From positions 682,001 to 746,000 of the forward strand of contig NZ_NEVS01000004.1 of the NCBI RefSeq assembly GCF_002261215.1: a DNA stretch of 64,000 nt, given 5' to 3'. The notes below the pieces were generated by a model. It was not told the origin of the DNA and did not search any database. It was given only the letters and a program-made list of their open reading frames with translations. This DNA comes from Bordetella genomosp. 11 (GTDB lineage: Bacteria; Pseudomonadota; Gammaproteobacteria; Burkholderiales; Burkholderiaceae_B). Positions 9,696-20,921 of the stretch are shown here, in pieces; the stretch's first letter is position 1; the number at the start of each line of letters is the position of its first letter. A program made the translations under genes and the position numbers.

Positions 9696-10212
9696 GTTCG
9701 CGCTGGACAAGGCGGGACGTTCAGCCCAATACGGGCCGCGGCTCCGCTCGACGTACCCGCCGGTACAAGCCTGCGGTCAGGGCTGTGCGCGATGTTCTAT
9801 CTGGCTGCGCGGGCAAACGATCGTACATGCGGTCTCTCTCCTGCCTGGATGGTGAGCGCAGCGTAACGAAACGACTCGGCACCGGCTTATGGAGCTGTCC
9901 GGTTATGGGAGCTACGCGTGCGAAAAGACATGGATGCGGGACGTTAGAGGGCGCAAGGTAAGCCGCCTGATACAAAAAGCATCCGAGATTTTCAGCGGGT
10001 TAACATTTTGGATGCGGGGCCCTGATGCATCAACAACGAAGAATCGCGTTGCGTTGCGGAACATCGGTGATTTGTTGCTGTACGTCTCGTTGTGTGCAAG
10101 TTCTATCGCTCTTTAACCGCTTCAGTGTTCCGATACCGGCACAGATTGCGGGGGTGTCATAATCACATCCGGCCTTTCCGCTTTCAGCCCACCCGCGTTC
10201 CACCAGAAGACT
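9696..10212 (+). other. intergenic region before aroC, possible promoter
   Basis: About 500 nt between the divergent cyclase and aroC. The half near aroC (9960-10170) is clearly lower in GC than its surroundings. A short open frame at 9889-10116 has no family resemblance, no good ribosome site and atypical composition, so I do not call it. TGTCATAAT at 10155-10163 could be an extended -10 element for aroC, but no convincing -35 box precedes it. Confidence 0.4.
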
Positions 10213-11271
10213 ATGTCCGGCAATACTTTAGGCAAACTTTTCACTGTCACCAATTTCGGGGAATCGCACGGTCCGGCGGTCGGCTGCGTGATCGACGGTT
10301 GCCCGCCCGGAATGCCGCTCGCGCCGGAGGATATCCAGGCCGAACTGGATCGCCGGCGCCCGGGCACTTCCCGCCACGTTACCCAGCGCCAGGAAGCGGA
10401 CCAGGTGGAAATCCTCTCGGGCGTTTTCGAAGGGGCGACGACGGGCACGCCCATCGGGCTGCTGATACGCAACACCGATGCACGCAGCAAGGACTACGCG
10501 AACCTGGTCGATACGTTCCGGCCTGGGCATGCGGACTATACCTACTTCCGCAAATACGGCGTGCGCGATCCGCGCGGCGGCGGCCGTTCGTCCGCGCGGC
10601 TGACGGCGCCCACCGTAGCCGCCGGCGCGGTGGCGAAGAAATGGCTGGCCACCACCCACGGCGTGCGCATCCGCGGTTACATGAGCCAGCTGGGTCCGAT
10701 TCCGATTCCCTTCGAAAGCTGGGACGCGGTGCCCGAGAATCCCTTTTATGCACCCAACGCCGGCATCGTCCCGCAACTGGAAGCCTTCATGGACGAGTTG
10801 CGCCGCGACGGCGACTCGGTGGGGGCGCGCATTGAGGTCGTGGCCGAGAACGCCCCGGCTGGTTGGGGGGAGCCGCTGTACGACCGCCTCGACGCCGATA
10901 TCGCCCACGCCATGATGGGGCTGAACGCCGTAAAAGGCGTCTCCATCGGCGCCGGCTTCGAGAGTGTGACGCAGCGCGGCTCGGAGCATGGCGACGAGAT
11001 CGTCCCGGAAGGTTTTCTCAGCAATCACGCCGGTGGCGTGTTGGGCGGCATCTCCACCGGACAGGACATCACGGTGTCGCTGGCGATCAAACCGACCTCC
11101 AGTATTCGCGTCGAACGCCGGTCCGTGGACCGTGCCGGAAAGGCCACGACCGTCCAGACCTTGGGGCGGCACGACCCCTGCGTCGGCATCCGCGCCACGC
11201 CCATCGCCGAGGCGCTGCTGGCCTTGGTTTTGATGGACCATGCCTTGCGGCACCGGGGGCAGTGCGGCTGA
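10213..11271 (+). CDS. aroC: chorismate synthase
   Basis: Converts 5-enolpyruvylshikimate-3-phosphate to chorismate using reduced FMN, the last common step of aromatic amino-acid synthesis. The 352-residue protein starts [20 protein letters not shown] with the family signature GESHG, then has [14 protein letters not shown], the GGGRSSAR motif near residue 125 and a C-terminal ending [15 protein letters not shown]. Length matches bacterial orthologues. A 50-nt gap with a good ribosome site leads to the M48 protease gene. Confidence 0.98.
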   Translation: MSGNTLGKLFTVTNFGESHGPAVGCVIDGCPPGMPLAPEDIQAELDRRRPGTSRHVTQRQEADQVEILSGVFEGATTGTPIGLLIRNTDARSKDYANLVDTFRPGHADYTYFRKYGVRDPRGGGRSSARLTAPTVAAGAVAKKWLATTHGVRIRGYMSQLGPIPIPFESWDAVPENPFYAPNAGIVPQLEAFMDELRRDGDSVGARIEVVAENAPAGWGEPLYDRLDADIAHAMMGLNAVKGVSIGAGFESVTQRGSEHGDEIVPEGFLSNHAGGVLGGISTGQDITVSLAIKPTSSIRVERRSVDRAGKATTVQTLGRHDPCVGIRATPIAEALLALVLMDHALRHRGQCG

Positions 11272-11321
11272 CCCACACCCGGCGGCCGGAGCCGCGACAT
11301 CGGTATTCGAGGAGACCAGAC

Positions 11322-12173
11322 ATGATTCTTCACAAAAATCATGGGCGTCGGGGGCTGGCCTTCGTGCTGAGCGCCGGCGTGCTCGCCGTGTCCGTATTGG
11401 CCGGCTGTGCCAGCGTGCACACCACGCAGGGCGGCGCGGTTGGCGTCGAGCGCACGCAATATATGTCCAGCCTGGTCTCGTCGCAGGATCTGCAGCAGGA
11501 AGCCGACCAGCAATACGCCACGATCCTTACCCAGGCCAAGGCAAAGAACCTGCTGGACGTCGATCCGCGCCAGGTTGCCCGGGTTCGCGCGATCGCCCAG
11601 CGCCTGATCGCGCAGGTGGGGGTGTTCCGGCCCGATGCCACGTCTTGGGCGTGGGAAGTCCACGTGCTTTCCACCCAGGAGATCAACGCGTGGTGCATGC
11701 CGGGAGGCAAGATAGCGGTCTATACCGGCCTGCTTGTCCAGATACAGCCGACCGACGATGAACTGGCGGCGGTCATGGGCCACGAGATTTCCCATGCGCT
11801 GCGCGAGCATGCGCGCGAACGGGTTTCCCAGCAAATGGCCACCAGCGTAGGTTTGTCCGTGCTTTCGGTGGTGACGGGTTCCACGGCCGTTTCGGACTTG
11901 GGCGGCAAGCTGTCCGACGTCATGTTCACCTTGCCCAACAGCCGTACCCACGAGGCGGAAGCCGACCGCATGGGCGTGGAGCTGGCGGCGCGGGCGGGTT
12001 ACGACCCTGCGGCCGCGGTCTCGCTGTGGCGCAAGATGGCCCAGGCGTCGCAGGGCAAGGAACAGCCGGAAATCCTTTCCACCCACCCGTCCGCCGAATC
12101 CCGCATCGCCGATCTGCAGGCGGCCGCGCAGCAGGTCATGCCCCTGTACCAGCAGGCCAAGTCCGGAAAATAA
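11322..12173 (+). CDS. M48-family metalloprotease, outer-membrane lipoprotein
   Basis: A 283-residue zinc protease. The N-terminus has a basic stretch, a hydrophobic helix and a lipobox LAGC, so the mature protein should be lipid-anchored at Cys about 29. The catalytic HExxH is HEISH near residue 150, followed by the glutamate ligand in THEAEADRMG. The architecture resembles E. coli LoiP/YcaL, proteases of envelope quality control. The ATG at 11322 follows GAGGAGACC. The open frame runs upstream into aroC, but that part is only an overlap of a shifted frame. Confidence 0.93.
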   Translation: MILHKNHGRRGLAFVLSAGVLAVSVLAGCASVHTTQGGAVGVERTQYMSSLVSSQDLQQEADQQYATILTQAKAKNLLDVDPRQVARVRAIAQRLIAQVGVFRPDATSWAWEVHVLSTQEINAWCMPGGKIAVYTGLLVQIQPTDDELAAVMGHEISHALREHARERVSQQMATSVGLSVLSVVTGSTAVSDLGGKLSDVMFTLPNSRTHEAEADRMGVELAARAGYDPAAAVSLWRKMAQASQGKEQPEILSTHPSAESRIADLQAAAQQVMPLYQQAKSGK

Positions 12174-12213
12174 CCCCGGGCGGGACCGGCGTGGTACGCA
12201 GCGTGGTACTGAA

Positions 12214-12244
12214 TGTACTAGTATAAATGCTCCCGTTGTACTAG
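12214..12244. promoter_or_regulatory. direct repeat TGTACTAG before leuC
   Basis: The octamer TGTACTAG occurs twice, at 12214-12221 and 12237-12244, 23 nt apart, within the 154-nt space before leuC. The first copy is followed at once by TATAAAT (12222-12228), which could be a -10 element. The layout resembles a regulator site overlapping a promoter. No specific regulator can be named from the sequence. Confidence 0.35.
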
Positions 12245-12327
12245 CTTGGGCCGGCGCGCATAATCCGGATTCCGGTCGGACGTTGCATCAGGCGCTGTCT
12301 GGCTGTTTCCCTGTTAGGTGAGTTTTC

Positions 12328-13731
12328 ATGGCCCAAACCCTTTACGACAAACTGTGGGACGCGCACGTCGTCCACCAGGAATCCGACGGCACCTGTTTGC
12401 TCTATATCGACCGGCACCTGCTGCACGAAGTCACGAGCCCCCAGGCCTTCGAAGGCCTGACGCTCGCGGACCGCAAGCCGTGGCGCCTCGATGCCAACCT
12501 GGCCGTGGCCGACCATAACGTGCCGACCATCAACCGTGCCCAGGGCATCAGCGACCCCGTCTCGCGCCTGCAGGTCGATACGCTGGACGATAACTGCGCC
12601 AAGTACGGCGTTATCGAATTCAAGATGAACGATCTGCGCCAGGGCATCGTTCACGTCATCGGACCCGAGCAGGGCGCGACGCTGCCGGGCATGACGGTCG
12701 TCTGCGGCGACTCGCACACCAGCACCCACGGCGCCGTGGGCGCGCTGGCTTTCGGCATCGGCACGTCCGAAGTGGAGCACGTACTGGCCACGCAGACGCT
12801 GCTGATGAAGAAAAGCAAGAGCATGCTGATCAAGGTGGAAGGCGACCTGCCGTTCGGCTGTACCGCCAAGGATCTGGTCCTGCATATCATCGGGGTCATC
12901 GGTACGGCCGGCGGTACCGGCCATGCCATCGAGTTCGGCGGTTCGACGATGCGCTCGCTGTCGGTCGAAGGGCGCATGACGGTGTGCAATATGGCCATCG
13001 AGGCCGGCGCGCGATCGGGCATGGTCGCGGTCGACGACAAGACCATCGAATACTTCCGCGGGCGTCCTTTCGCGCCGGTCGGTCCGCTGTGGGACCAGGC
13101 CGTGCAGTACTGGCGCACCCTGCATTCCGATCCGGGCGCGAAGTTCGACCGTGTGGTCGAAATCGACGCGCGGCAGATCAAGCCCCAGGTGACCTGGGGC
13201 ACGTCGCCTGAAATGGTGTTGTCCGTCGATAGCCGCGTGCCGGATCCGGACCGTGAGAAAGACGACGTGCGCCGCAGCGGCATGGAGCGTGCCCTGGACT
13301 ACATGGGGCTGAAGCCCAACACGCCGATCACCGATATCCGCGTCGACCGCGTCTTCATCGGCTCGTGCACGAATTCGCGCATCGAGGATCTGCGCGCGGC
13401 CGCGGCGGTTGCGCGCGGCAAGCGCGTGGCTTCCAACGTCAAGCAGGCGATGGTGGTGCCGGGCTCCGGCCTGGTCAAGCAGCAGGCCGAGCGCGAGGGA
13501 CTGGACAAAATCTTCCGCGAAGCGGGGTTCGAGTGGCGCGAGCCAGGCTGTTCGATGTGTCTGGCGATGAATGCCGACCGGCTGGAGCCCGGCGAGCGTT
13601 GCGCGTCCACCTCCAACCGCAATTTCGAAGGCAGGCAGGGGCAGGGTGGCCGCACGCATTTGGTCAGCCCCGCCATGGCGGCCGCGGCGGCGATCGCCGG
13701 CCATTTCGTTGACGTCAGGAATTTCCGCTAA
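12328..13731 (+). CDS. leuC: 3-isopropylmalate dehydratase large subunit
   Basis: Large subunit of isopropylmalate isomerase (leucine pathway), pairing with LeuD. The 467-residue protein has the aconitase-family cluster ligands in IGSCTNSR and in [10 protein letters not shown], which hold a [4Fe-4S] cluster, and the substrate motif [12 protein letters not shown]. It is followed five nucleotides later by leuD, giving a leuC-leuD-leuB operon. The upstream spacer contains a paired octamer that may be its promoter/operator. Confidence 0.98.
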   Translation: MAQTLYDKLWDAHVVHQESDGTCLLYIDRHLLHEVTSPQAFEGLTLADRKPWRLDANLAVADHNVPTINRAQGISDPVSRLQVDTLDDNCAKYGVIEFKMNDLRQGIVHVIGPEQGATLPGMTVVCGDSHTSTHGAVGALAFGIGTSEVEHVLATQTLLMKKSKSMLIKVEGDLPFGCTAKDLVLHIIGVIGTAGGTGHAIEFGGSTMRSLSVEGRMTVCNMAIEAGARSGMVAVDDKTIEYFRGRPFAPVGPLWDQAVQYWRTLHSDPGAKFDRVVEIDARQIKPQVTWGTSPEMVLSVDSRVPDPDREKDDVRRSGMERALDYMGLKPNTPITDIRVDRVFIGSCTNSRIEDLRAAAAVARGKRVASNVKQAMVVPGSGLVKQQAEREGLDKIFREAGFEWREPGCSMCLAMNADRLEPGERCASTSNRNFEGRQGQGGRTHLVSPAMAAAAAIAGHFVDVRNFR

Positions 13732-13736
13732 AGATC

Positions 13737-15504
<1,768 letters not shown>

Positions 15505-15527
15505 ATAGCCGTCATTCCGTATCGGGG

Positions 15528-15570
15528 ACGCCCTCGTCCTCCCCCCAAAAGGGAGGCGAGGGCGTGCTTT
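15528..15570 (+). terminator. hairpin after leuB
   Basis: A 15-bp inverted repeat: ACGCCCTCG-T-CCTCCC at 15528-15543 pairs with 15551-15565 with one bulged T and a 7-nt loop. A short T-run (GCTTTCT) follows. This is the likely end of the leuCDB transcript, 23 nt after the leuB stop. Confidence 0.65.
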
Positions 15571-15592
15571 CTGATAAATTGTCGTTTTTGTC

Positions 15593-15640
15593 CAGCCAAA
15601 AGTGCATTTTCGGACGCTTTTGGCTGCTTTCTCCTTTTTC
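15593..15640 (+). terminator. second hairpin with T-rich tail, asd leader
   Basis: CAGCCAAAAG at 15593-15602 pairs perfectly with 15617-15626 and is followed by a long pyrimidine tract (CTTTCTCCTTTTTCTCTG). It sits between the leuB terminator and asd, ending about 33 nt before the asd start. It could be a backup terminator or an attenuator in the asd leader; no leader peptide is evident. Confidence 0.5.
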
Positions 15641-15672
15641 TCTGTTTATTCCTGACATCAAGAGCGTACGAA

Positions 15673-16803
15673 ATGAGCAATGCAGTGGGCCTCGTCGGTT
15701 GGCGTGGCATGGTCGGATCGGTACTGATGCAACGCATGCGCGAAGAAAACGATTTCGCGCTGTTCGAGCCGGTCTTCTTCTCGACTAGCAACGCCGGCGC
15801 GGCGGCTCCCAAATGGGCCGAAGGCGCGGGTGCCCTGCAGGATGCCTACGATATCGATGCGCTGAAAAAACTGCCCATTATCGTGACGGCCCAAGGCGGC
15901 GACTACACCAGCGCCGTCTACCCGAAACTGCGCGGCGCGGGCTGGACCGGCCTGTGGATCGACGCGGCCAGCACCCTGCGCATGGCAGACGATGCCATCA
16001 TCGTGCTGGATCCGGTCAACCGTCCGGTCATCGATGCGGCGCTCAAGCGCGGCGTGCGCAACTACATCGGCGGCAATTGCACGGTCAGCTGCATGCTCAT
16101 GGGCCTGGCCGGATTGTTCAATAACGATCTGGTCGAGTGGATGACGTCCATGACGTACCAGGCGGCGTCCGGCGGCGGCGCGCAGCACATGCGCGAACTG
16201 CTGACGCAGTTCGGGGTTTTGAATCAGTCGGTCAAGTCCTTGCTGGACGATCCTGCCTCGGCCATCCTGGACATCGATCGCGGCGTGCTGGGCAAGCAAA
16301 AGGACGCGAGCCTGCCACGCGAGCATTTCGGCGTGCCGCTGGCGGGCAACCTCATTCCCTGGATCGACAAGGACCTGGGCAATGGCGTTTCCCGCGAGGA
16401 ATGGAAAGGCGAGGCGGAAACCAACAAGATCCTCGGTCGCGGCGAAGGCTTCGGTACGCCCGCCACGCCGGTGGACGGACTGTGCGTGCGCATCGGCGCG
16501 ATGCGCTGCCACAGCCAGGCCCTGACGATCAAGCTCAAGCGCGACGTGCCCCTGGATGAAATCAACGACATCATCGCCAGCGGGACCCAATGGGCCAAGG
16601 TCGTGCCGAATACCAAGGAAGCCACCGTCGAGGCCCTGACGCCGGTCGCCGTCACGGGGACCCTGGATATTCCGGTGGGACGCTTGCGCAAGCTTTCCAT
16701 GGGGTCCGAGTACCTGGGCGCCTTCACCGTCGGTGACCAACTGCTTTGGGGTGCCGCGGAACCGCTGCGCCGCATGTTGCGCATCGCTCTTGCCGAGGCC
16801 TGA
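15673..16803 (+). CDS. asd: aspartate-semialdehyde dehydrogenase
   Basis: NADP-dependent reduction of aspartyl phosphate, the branch point to lysine/diaminopimelate, threonine and methionine. The 376-residue protein has the nucleotide motif [18 protein letters not shown], the catalytic Cys136 in [10 protein letters not shown], and the active-site His in [13 protein letters not shown]. This is the long proteobacterial form. The leuCDB-asd-fimV order is typical of Burkholderiales. Confidence 0.98.
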   Translation: MSNAVGLVGWRGMVGSVLMQRMREENDFALFEPVFFSTSNAGAAAPKWAEGAGALQDAYDIDALKKLPIIVTAQGGDYTSAVYPKLRGAGWTGLWIDAASTLRMADDAIIVLDPVNRPVIDAALKRGVRNYIGGNCTVSCMLMGLAGLFNNDLVEWMTSMTYQAASGGGAQHMRELLTQFGVLNQSVKSLLDDPASAILDIDRGVLGKQKDASLPREHFGVPLAGNLIPWIDKDLGNGVSREEWKGEAETNKILGRGEGFGTPATPVDGLCVRIGAMRCHSQALTIKLKRDVPLDEINDIIASGTQWAKVVPNTKEATVEALTPVAVTGTLDIPVGRLRKLSMGSEYLGAFTVGDQLLWGAAEPLRRMLRIALAEA

Positions 16804-16841
16804 CCGCGCGAGCCGCCGCGCCGCCGGCGGCGTGCGGCCAT

Positions 16842-16870
16842 CAAGGGCACCCACGGTGCCCTTGTCGTTT
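16842..16870 (+). terminator. terminator-like hairpin after asd
   Basis: CAAGGGCACC at 16842-16851 pairs perfectly with 16855-16864 around a 3-nt loop, followed by TCGTTTCG. It lies about 40 nt after the asd stop and separates asd from fimV. Confidence 0.6.
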
Positions 16871-16936
16871 CGGGAAACCCGTAGGTAAGTTACACTTTTA
16901 ATCGCGGCACTGCCCGCTTTTGCGGAAAACAGGCTT

Positions 16937-19084
16937 ATGACGCTACGCTCGCTGCGCCCTTCGTCCATTTCGAGCCGATACGCAACGCGCCTTGCGGTCG
17001 CACTCACGTTGGGGGGCGCGGTCAGCGCCCCCGCCTATGCGCTTCAGCTCGCGCACAGCCGTATCGTTTCGGCGGCGGATGCGCCCTTGCAGGTCCTGGT
17101 CGGCATCGCTGAACTCACCCCGGACGAACAGCGAACGCTGATGGTGTCGCTGGCGGATCCTGCGGCCTGGCAGGCCGCAGGCGTGACGCCTCCCGTACCC
17201 TTATCCAGCATTACCCTGCGCCTGGAAGGCGGCAGTACGCCGGCACGCAGGTTCGTGCGCATTTCCTCGCCCGAAGCCGCCAAGAGTCCGGTGGTGGATC
17301 TGCTGCTGAATCTGACTACGAGCGAAGGCCAGCGACTGGTCCAGGTCAGCGTGATGCAGAGCGCCGGTGGCTTCCCTGGTTTGGTGTCGCAGGCGCAGGT
17401 CGGCAGTAGCCCGCGGGCCGCGCGGGGCACCGGCGCGGTGAAGGTGCGGCCGGGCGACACGCTGTACGGCATCGCGCAAAGCAATGCCGTGGCCAACGCG
17501 ACGCTCTACCAGATGCTGGTCGCGCTGTGGCGCGCCAATCCGAACGCCTTCATCCAGAACAATATGAACCTCGTGAAGGCGGGCGCGACGCTGGTCGTGC
17601 CCGACGCCGCGACGGTGCGCGCCATCGATCCCGCCGAGGCGCGTCGTATCTTCCTCCAGCAGCAAGAGGCCTACGCCCGCTATCGCGCCAGCCTGGCCGG
17701 CGCGGCGGCACGGGGCGCTCCGGCATCGGGTGGGTCCACGACCTCGGGCCAGGTCAGCGGCCCGCAGTCGACCGTCACGCCCGAAACCCCGCCGCTGGAC
17801 CGGCTGCGCCTGTCCAGCGGAACGGGTCAGGGCGGACCAGAGGCCCAGGCACAGGCGCAAGCCGATGCCCAGACCTCGATGGCCAAGGCCACCGAGGACG
17901 CCCAGCAGCGGGTCGATCAATTGGAACGCAACGTCAAGGACCTGAACGATGCGCTGACCGCCCGCACAGCCGAACAGGGCAAGGGCGGCTCCGCGCAGGG
18001 CGCCGGTGCCTCGGCCGGCGCCGGCAACCAGGGTGGCGGATTGGCGTTGCCCGGCCTGGGTGGCGCGGCGGGTACGGCGTCCCCCGGCACCGGGAATGAT
18101 GGACGCGCCGCGACCCGATCGGGAGCAGCCCAGCAAGCAGCCGGTGCTGAACGCTCCGGCGGCGCCGCGACGCAGCCGGGTGGCGCAGGCCAGGCAGGCA
18201 GCGCGACTCAAGCGGGTGGCGCGACTCAGGCAGGTGGCGCGACTCAGGCAGGTGGCGCAGCTCAAGCGGGTGGCGCAGCTCAAGCGGGTGGCGCAGCTCA
18301 AGCGGGTGGCGCAGCTCAAGCGGGTGGCGCAGCTCAAGCGGGTGGCGCAGCTCAAGCGGGTGGCGCAGCTCAAGCAGGTGGCGCAGCTCAAGCGGGTGGT
18401 GCAGCTCAGGCAGGTGGCGCGGCTCAGTCGGGCGATGCCGCCCAGGCTGGCAATGCGGCCCAGACCGGTGGCGCGGCATCGGCCGCAGGTGCAGCCCAAC
18501 CCGGCGGCGGTGCGTCCGGCAGCGCGTCGACGAAGTCTGGTATCGCTGGCGACGCATCTACGCTGGGCGGGACGACGGGTACCAGTGGAACGCCCGGCTC
18601 GTCCGCGTCCGCCGCGGGCGGAGCTTCCGCCCAGACGGGCGGCAACGGCGCAGGCGGTACCGGCATTTCCCCGGCGGGCGGCGGCAGCGCGGCGTCGCCT
18701 TCCGGCGCAACCGGTCGAGGTCAATCGGATGCCGCCGCAGCAGGCGGTTCCGCCATCACGTCCGCCGCCGGCAAGGCCCCGGTGGACGAAGCGGGCGCCA
18801 ACGGCAAGATGCAGGATACAGGCTCCGGCCTGCCTTCCTGGCTGTCGGATAATCTGCTGATTATCCTGACGGCCGTGCTCGCCGTCATCGCATTCGTCAT
18901 TGCCTGGCTGCTGCGCCGCGCGGCCGTGCGGCGGGATGAGGACCAGGACGACCTCGACGACGAACTTTATATGTCGGAGATCGACCCAGACGCCATCGAC
19001 CGGCGTCTGGACGGCATCAATCTGGACCTGGACGAGCCGCATGCCGAAGGCGATCGGCCCCGGCCTGGCCCTGTGCGGACCTGA
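16937..19084 (+). CDS. fimV: FimV-like LysM membrane protein with repeat tract
   Basis: A FimV-family polar scaffold protein of 715 residues. Order: signal peptide (about 1-35, ending SAPAYA), the FimV N-terminal beta-rich domain (to about 155), a LysM peptidoglycan-binding domain near 165-225 containing VRPGDTLYGIAQ, a short coiled-coil (about 310-345), a Gly/Ala/Gln low-complexity region (about 350-610), and one membrane helix near 637-660 before an acidic cytoplasmic tail. Family members in Pseudomonas are longer and end in a TPR-containing FimV C-terminal domain; that domain is not evident here. The low-complexity part contains a tandem hexapeptide repeat. truA starts 3 nt after the stop. 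Confidence 0.88.
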   Translation: MTLRSLRPSSISSRYATRLAVALTLGGAVSAPAYALQLAHSRIVSAADAPLQVLVGIAELTPDEQRTLMVSLADPAAWQAAGVTPPVPLSSITLRLEGGSTPARRFVRISSPEAAKSPVVDLLLNLTTSEGQRLVQVSVMQSAGGFPGLVSQAQVGSSPRAARGTGAVKVRPGDTLYGIAQSNAVANATLYQMLVALWRANPNAFIQNNMNLVKAGATLVVPDAATVRAIDPAEARRIFLQQQEAYARYRASLAGAAARGAPASGGSTTSGQVSGPQSTVTPETPPLDRLRLSSGTGQGGPEAQAQAQADAQTSMAKATEDAQQRVDQLERNVKDLNDALTARTAEQGKGGSAQGAGASAGAGNQGGGLALPGLGGAAGTASPGTGNDGRAATRSGAAQQAAGAERSGGAATQPGGAGQAGSATQAGGATQAGGATQAGGAAQAGGAAQAGGAAQAGGAAQAGGAAQAGGAAQAGGAAQAGGAAQAGGAAQAGGAAQSGDAAQAGNAAQTGGAASAAGAAQPGGGASGSASTKSGIAGDASTLGGTTGTSGTPGSSASAAGGASAQTGGNGAGGTGISPAGGGSAASPSGATGRGQSDAAAAGGSAITSAAGKAPVDEAGANGKMQDTGSGLPSWLSDNLLIILTAVLAVIAFVIAWLLRRAAVRRDEDQDDLDDELYMSEIDPDAIDRRLDGINLDLDEPHAEGDRPRPGPVRT
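18179..18430 (+). repeat. 18-nt tandem repeat, hexapeptide GGAAQA, in fimV
   Basis: Fourteen head-to-tail 18-nt units encode G(G/S)A(A/T/G)Q(A/S). Starting at 18251, nine successive units encode GGAAQA and a tenth encodes GGAAQS; most of them are nearly identical at DNA level. Flanking diverged units (GSATQA, GGATQA before; GDAAQA, GNAAQT after) show the array grew from its middle. Because the unit is 18 nt, copy changes alter length but never frame. Confidence 0.97.
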
Positions 19085-19087
19085 ACG

Positions 19088-19882
19088 ATGCCCCGTCTGG
19101 CCCTGGGCCTGGCATACGATGGATCGGTCTGGCAGGGCTGGCAGACACAGCCGCATCGCCAGACCGTACAGGACACCCTGGAATCCGCCCTGCGGCAATT
19201 TCTTGCCACGCCGGTCGGCACCGTTTGCGCGGGCCGCACCGACACCGGCGTGCACGCCGCCATGCAGGTCATCCATCTGGACAGCGATGTCCAGCGCCGT
19301 GCCGAGTCCTGGGTGCGGGGCCTGAACGCGCTATTGCCGCCCAGTATCGCCGTGCGCTGGGCACAGCCTGTGCCCGATACCTTCCACGCGCGCTTTTCGG
19401 CGGCCGCCCGCACCTATACCTATCTGTTGTGGAACGATCGCGTCCGCTCCGCGCTATGGGCGGGCCGCGCGGGCTGGTGCTTCCAGCCGTTGGACCTGGA
19501 CGCCATGCGCGCCGCCGCCGCCGCGCTCGTCGGCGAGCACGACTTCAGCAGTTTCCGCTCTTCCCAATGCCAGGCACGGCATCCGGTACGCACACTGCAG
19601 CAGCTCGATATCGCGGCGCAGGGACGCTTCCTGGTGTTCACCTTGCGTGCCAACGCTTTCCTGCACCACATGGTACGCAACATCATGGGCGCGCTGCTGC
19701 AGGTCGGGCAGGGCAGGCGGCCGGCATCATGGATGAGCGACCTGTTGGCGGCGCGCGACCGCACGCAAGGGGCCCCGACCTTCATGCCGGACGGCCTTTA
19801 CTTGTCCGCCATCGACTACGCGCCCGAATTCGGCCTGGACGACCTGGACGGGCGAAGACATCTGCTTGCACCGTTCGCCTGA
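19088..19882 (+). CDS. truA: tRNA pseudouridine(38-40) synthase
   Basis: Isomerises uridines 38-40 in the tRNA anticodon arm. The 264-residue protein has the catalytic Asp52 in [11 protein letters not shown], the early motif [12 protein letters not shown] and the C-terminal [17 protein letters not shown] typical of TruA. The gene starts 3 nt after fimV, so it is translationally linked. Between truA and trpF lie 154 nt with short imperfect repeats of the type GATGCAnCTnGGCG. Confidence 0.98.
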   Translation: MPRLALGLAYDGSVWQGWQTQPHRQTVQDTLESALRQFLATPVGTVCAGRTDTGVHAAMQVIHLDSDVQRRAESWVRGLNALLPPSIAVRWAQPVPDTFHARFSAAARTYTYLLWNDRVRSALWAGRAGWCFQPLDLDAMRAAAAALVGEHDFSSFRSSQCQARHPVRTLQQLDIAAQGRFLVFTLRANAFLHHMVRNIMGALLQVGQGRRPASWMSDLLAARDRTQGAPTFMPDGLYLSAIDYAPEFGLDDLDGRRHLLAPFA

Positions 19883-20036
19883 GCGCGACCTTGGCGGCAA
19901 TGCGGTTCGGTGGGCATGCAACGCAGTCTCGATGCAGCTCGGCGATTCGACTCAGTGGCGATGCAACTTGGCGGCTCAAGGCGCTAAACTGTCTGCTTGC
20001 CACGCGCAGTCAACCCGCGCCATTTCCATTTGCATC

Positions 20037-20753
20037 ATGCGTACACGCGTCAAAATCTGCGGCATGACCCGCCCTGAAGACATCGCCGCCGCCGTAGAGG
20101 CGGGTGCCGATGCGGTCGGCCTGATTTTTTATCCCAAGAGCAAGCGCTACGTCTCCCTGGAGCTCGCGGCGCGGCTGCGGCGCGCAGTGCCGGCGTTTGT
20201 CGACGTGGTCGCGCTTTTCGTCAACGCGGACGACGACGCGGTAAAACAAGTGATCGAGGTCGTCGGCCCCGACCTGCTCCAGTTTCATGGCGATGAAACC
20301 CCGGATGCCTGCCAGCGTTATGGTCGCCGCTATATGAAGGCCTTTCGCGTAGGCGGGCCCGGCGCCGACACGGCGGGGCAGCTGGCGCGGACCTGTGCAG
20401 CCTATCGTGGCGCCGCGGGATGGCTGTTCGACAGCTATTCCGCCGGCTACGGCGGCAGCGGCCTGTCCTTCGAGCACGCCTTGCTGCAAGACGTGCGGGC
20501 CGATAGCCAAGGTGCGCCGCTGATCCTGTCCGGTGGCCTGTCACCCGATAATGTCCAGCCCGCCGTCGCGGCGCTACGTCCTTACGCCGTGGACGTCAGT
20601 AGCGGCGTCGAGGATGCGCCCGGCATCAAATCCGCCGCGCGTATTCGCGCCTTCCTGCAGGCGGTGCAGCGTGCCGACGCCGAAGTCGCCAAAGACCTGG
20701 ACGATGCCGCGGGTGTCCGGATGTCTCCCGTCACGACACCGACGGGCGCATAG
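20037..20753 (+). CDS. trpF: phosphoribosylanthranilate isomerase
   Basis: Amadori rearrangement in tryptophan synthesis. The 238-residue TIM barrel starts MRTRVKICGMT with the catalytic Cys8, and has LLQFHGDE, LFDSYSAGYGGSG with the general acid Asp, and LSGGLSPDNV. The tail after AFLQAVQ is about 20 residues longer than many homologues. In most betaproteobacteria trpB follows directly; here a GST gene does. Confidence 0.96.
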   Translation: MRTRVKICGMTRPEDIAAAVEAGADAVGLIFYPKSKRYVSLELAARLRRAVPAFVDVVALFVNADDDAVKQVIEVVGPDLLQFHGDETPDACQRYGRRYMKAFRVGGPGADTAGQLARTCAAYRGAAGWLFDSYSAGYGGSGLSFEHALLQDVRADSQGAPLILSGGLSPDNVQPAVAALRPYAVDVSSGVEDAPGIKSAARIRAFLQAVQRADAEVAKDLDDAAGVRMSPVTTPTGA

Positions 20754-20921
20754 GCTCTACGAGGTCTGGCTGCGACAACAGCGGCCGGCGCATGGGCCGA
20801 GAAGTTCGACTACGATGACGCCGACCGGCACATAGGCTACGGCGTCGCACCGGCGAGGGGAATCCGGATTGCCCGATCCACGGAGAGGGCCCGTCGTGTT
20901 GACTATCGGAGGCTAACGTCC

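Noticed and set aside
9889..10116. A 75-codon open frame before aroC
   Set aside because: No ribosome site, no recognisable family, and composition unlike neighbouring genes.
18179..18430. Regular repeats that could be mistaken for a CRISPR array
   Set aside because: Units are head-to-tail with no unique spacers, keep the fimV frame and encode a hexapeptide.
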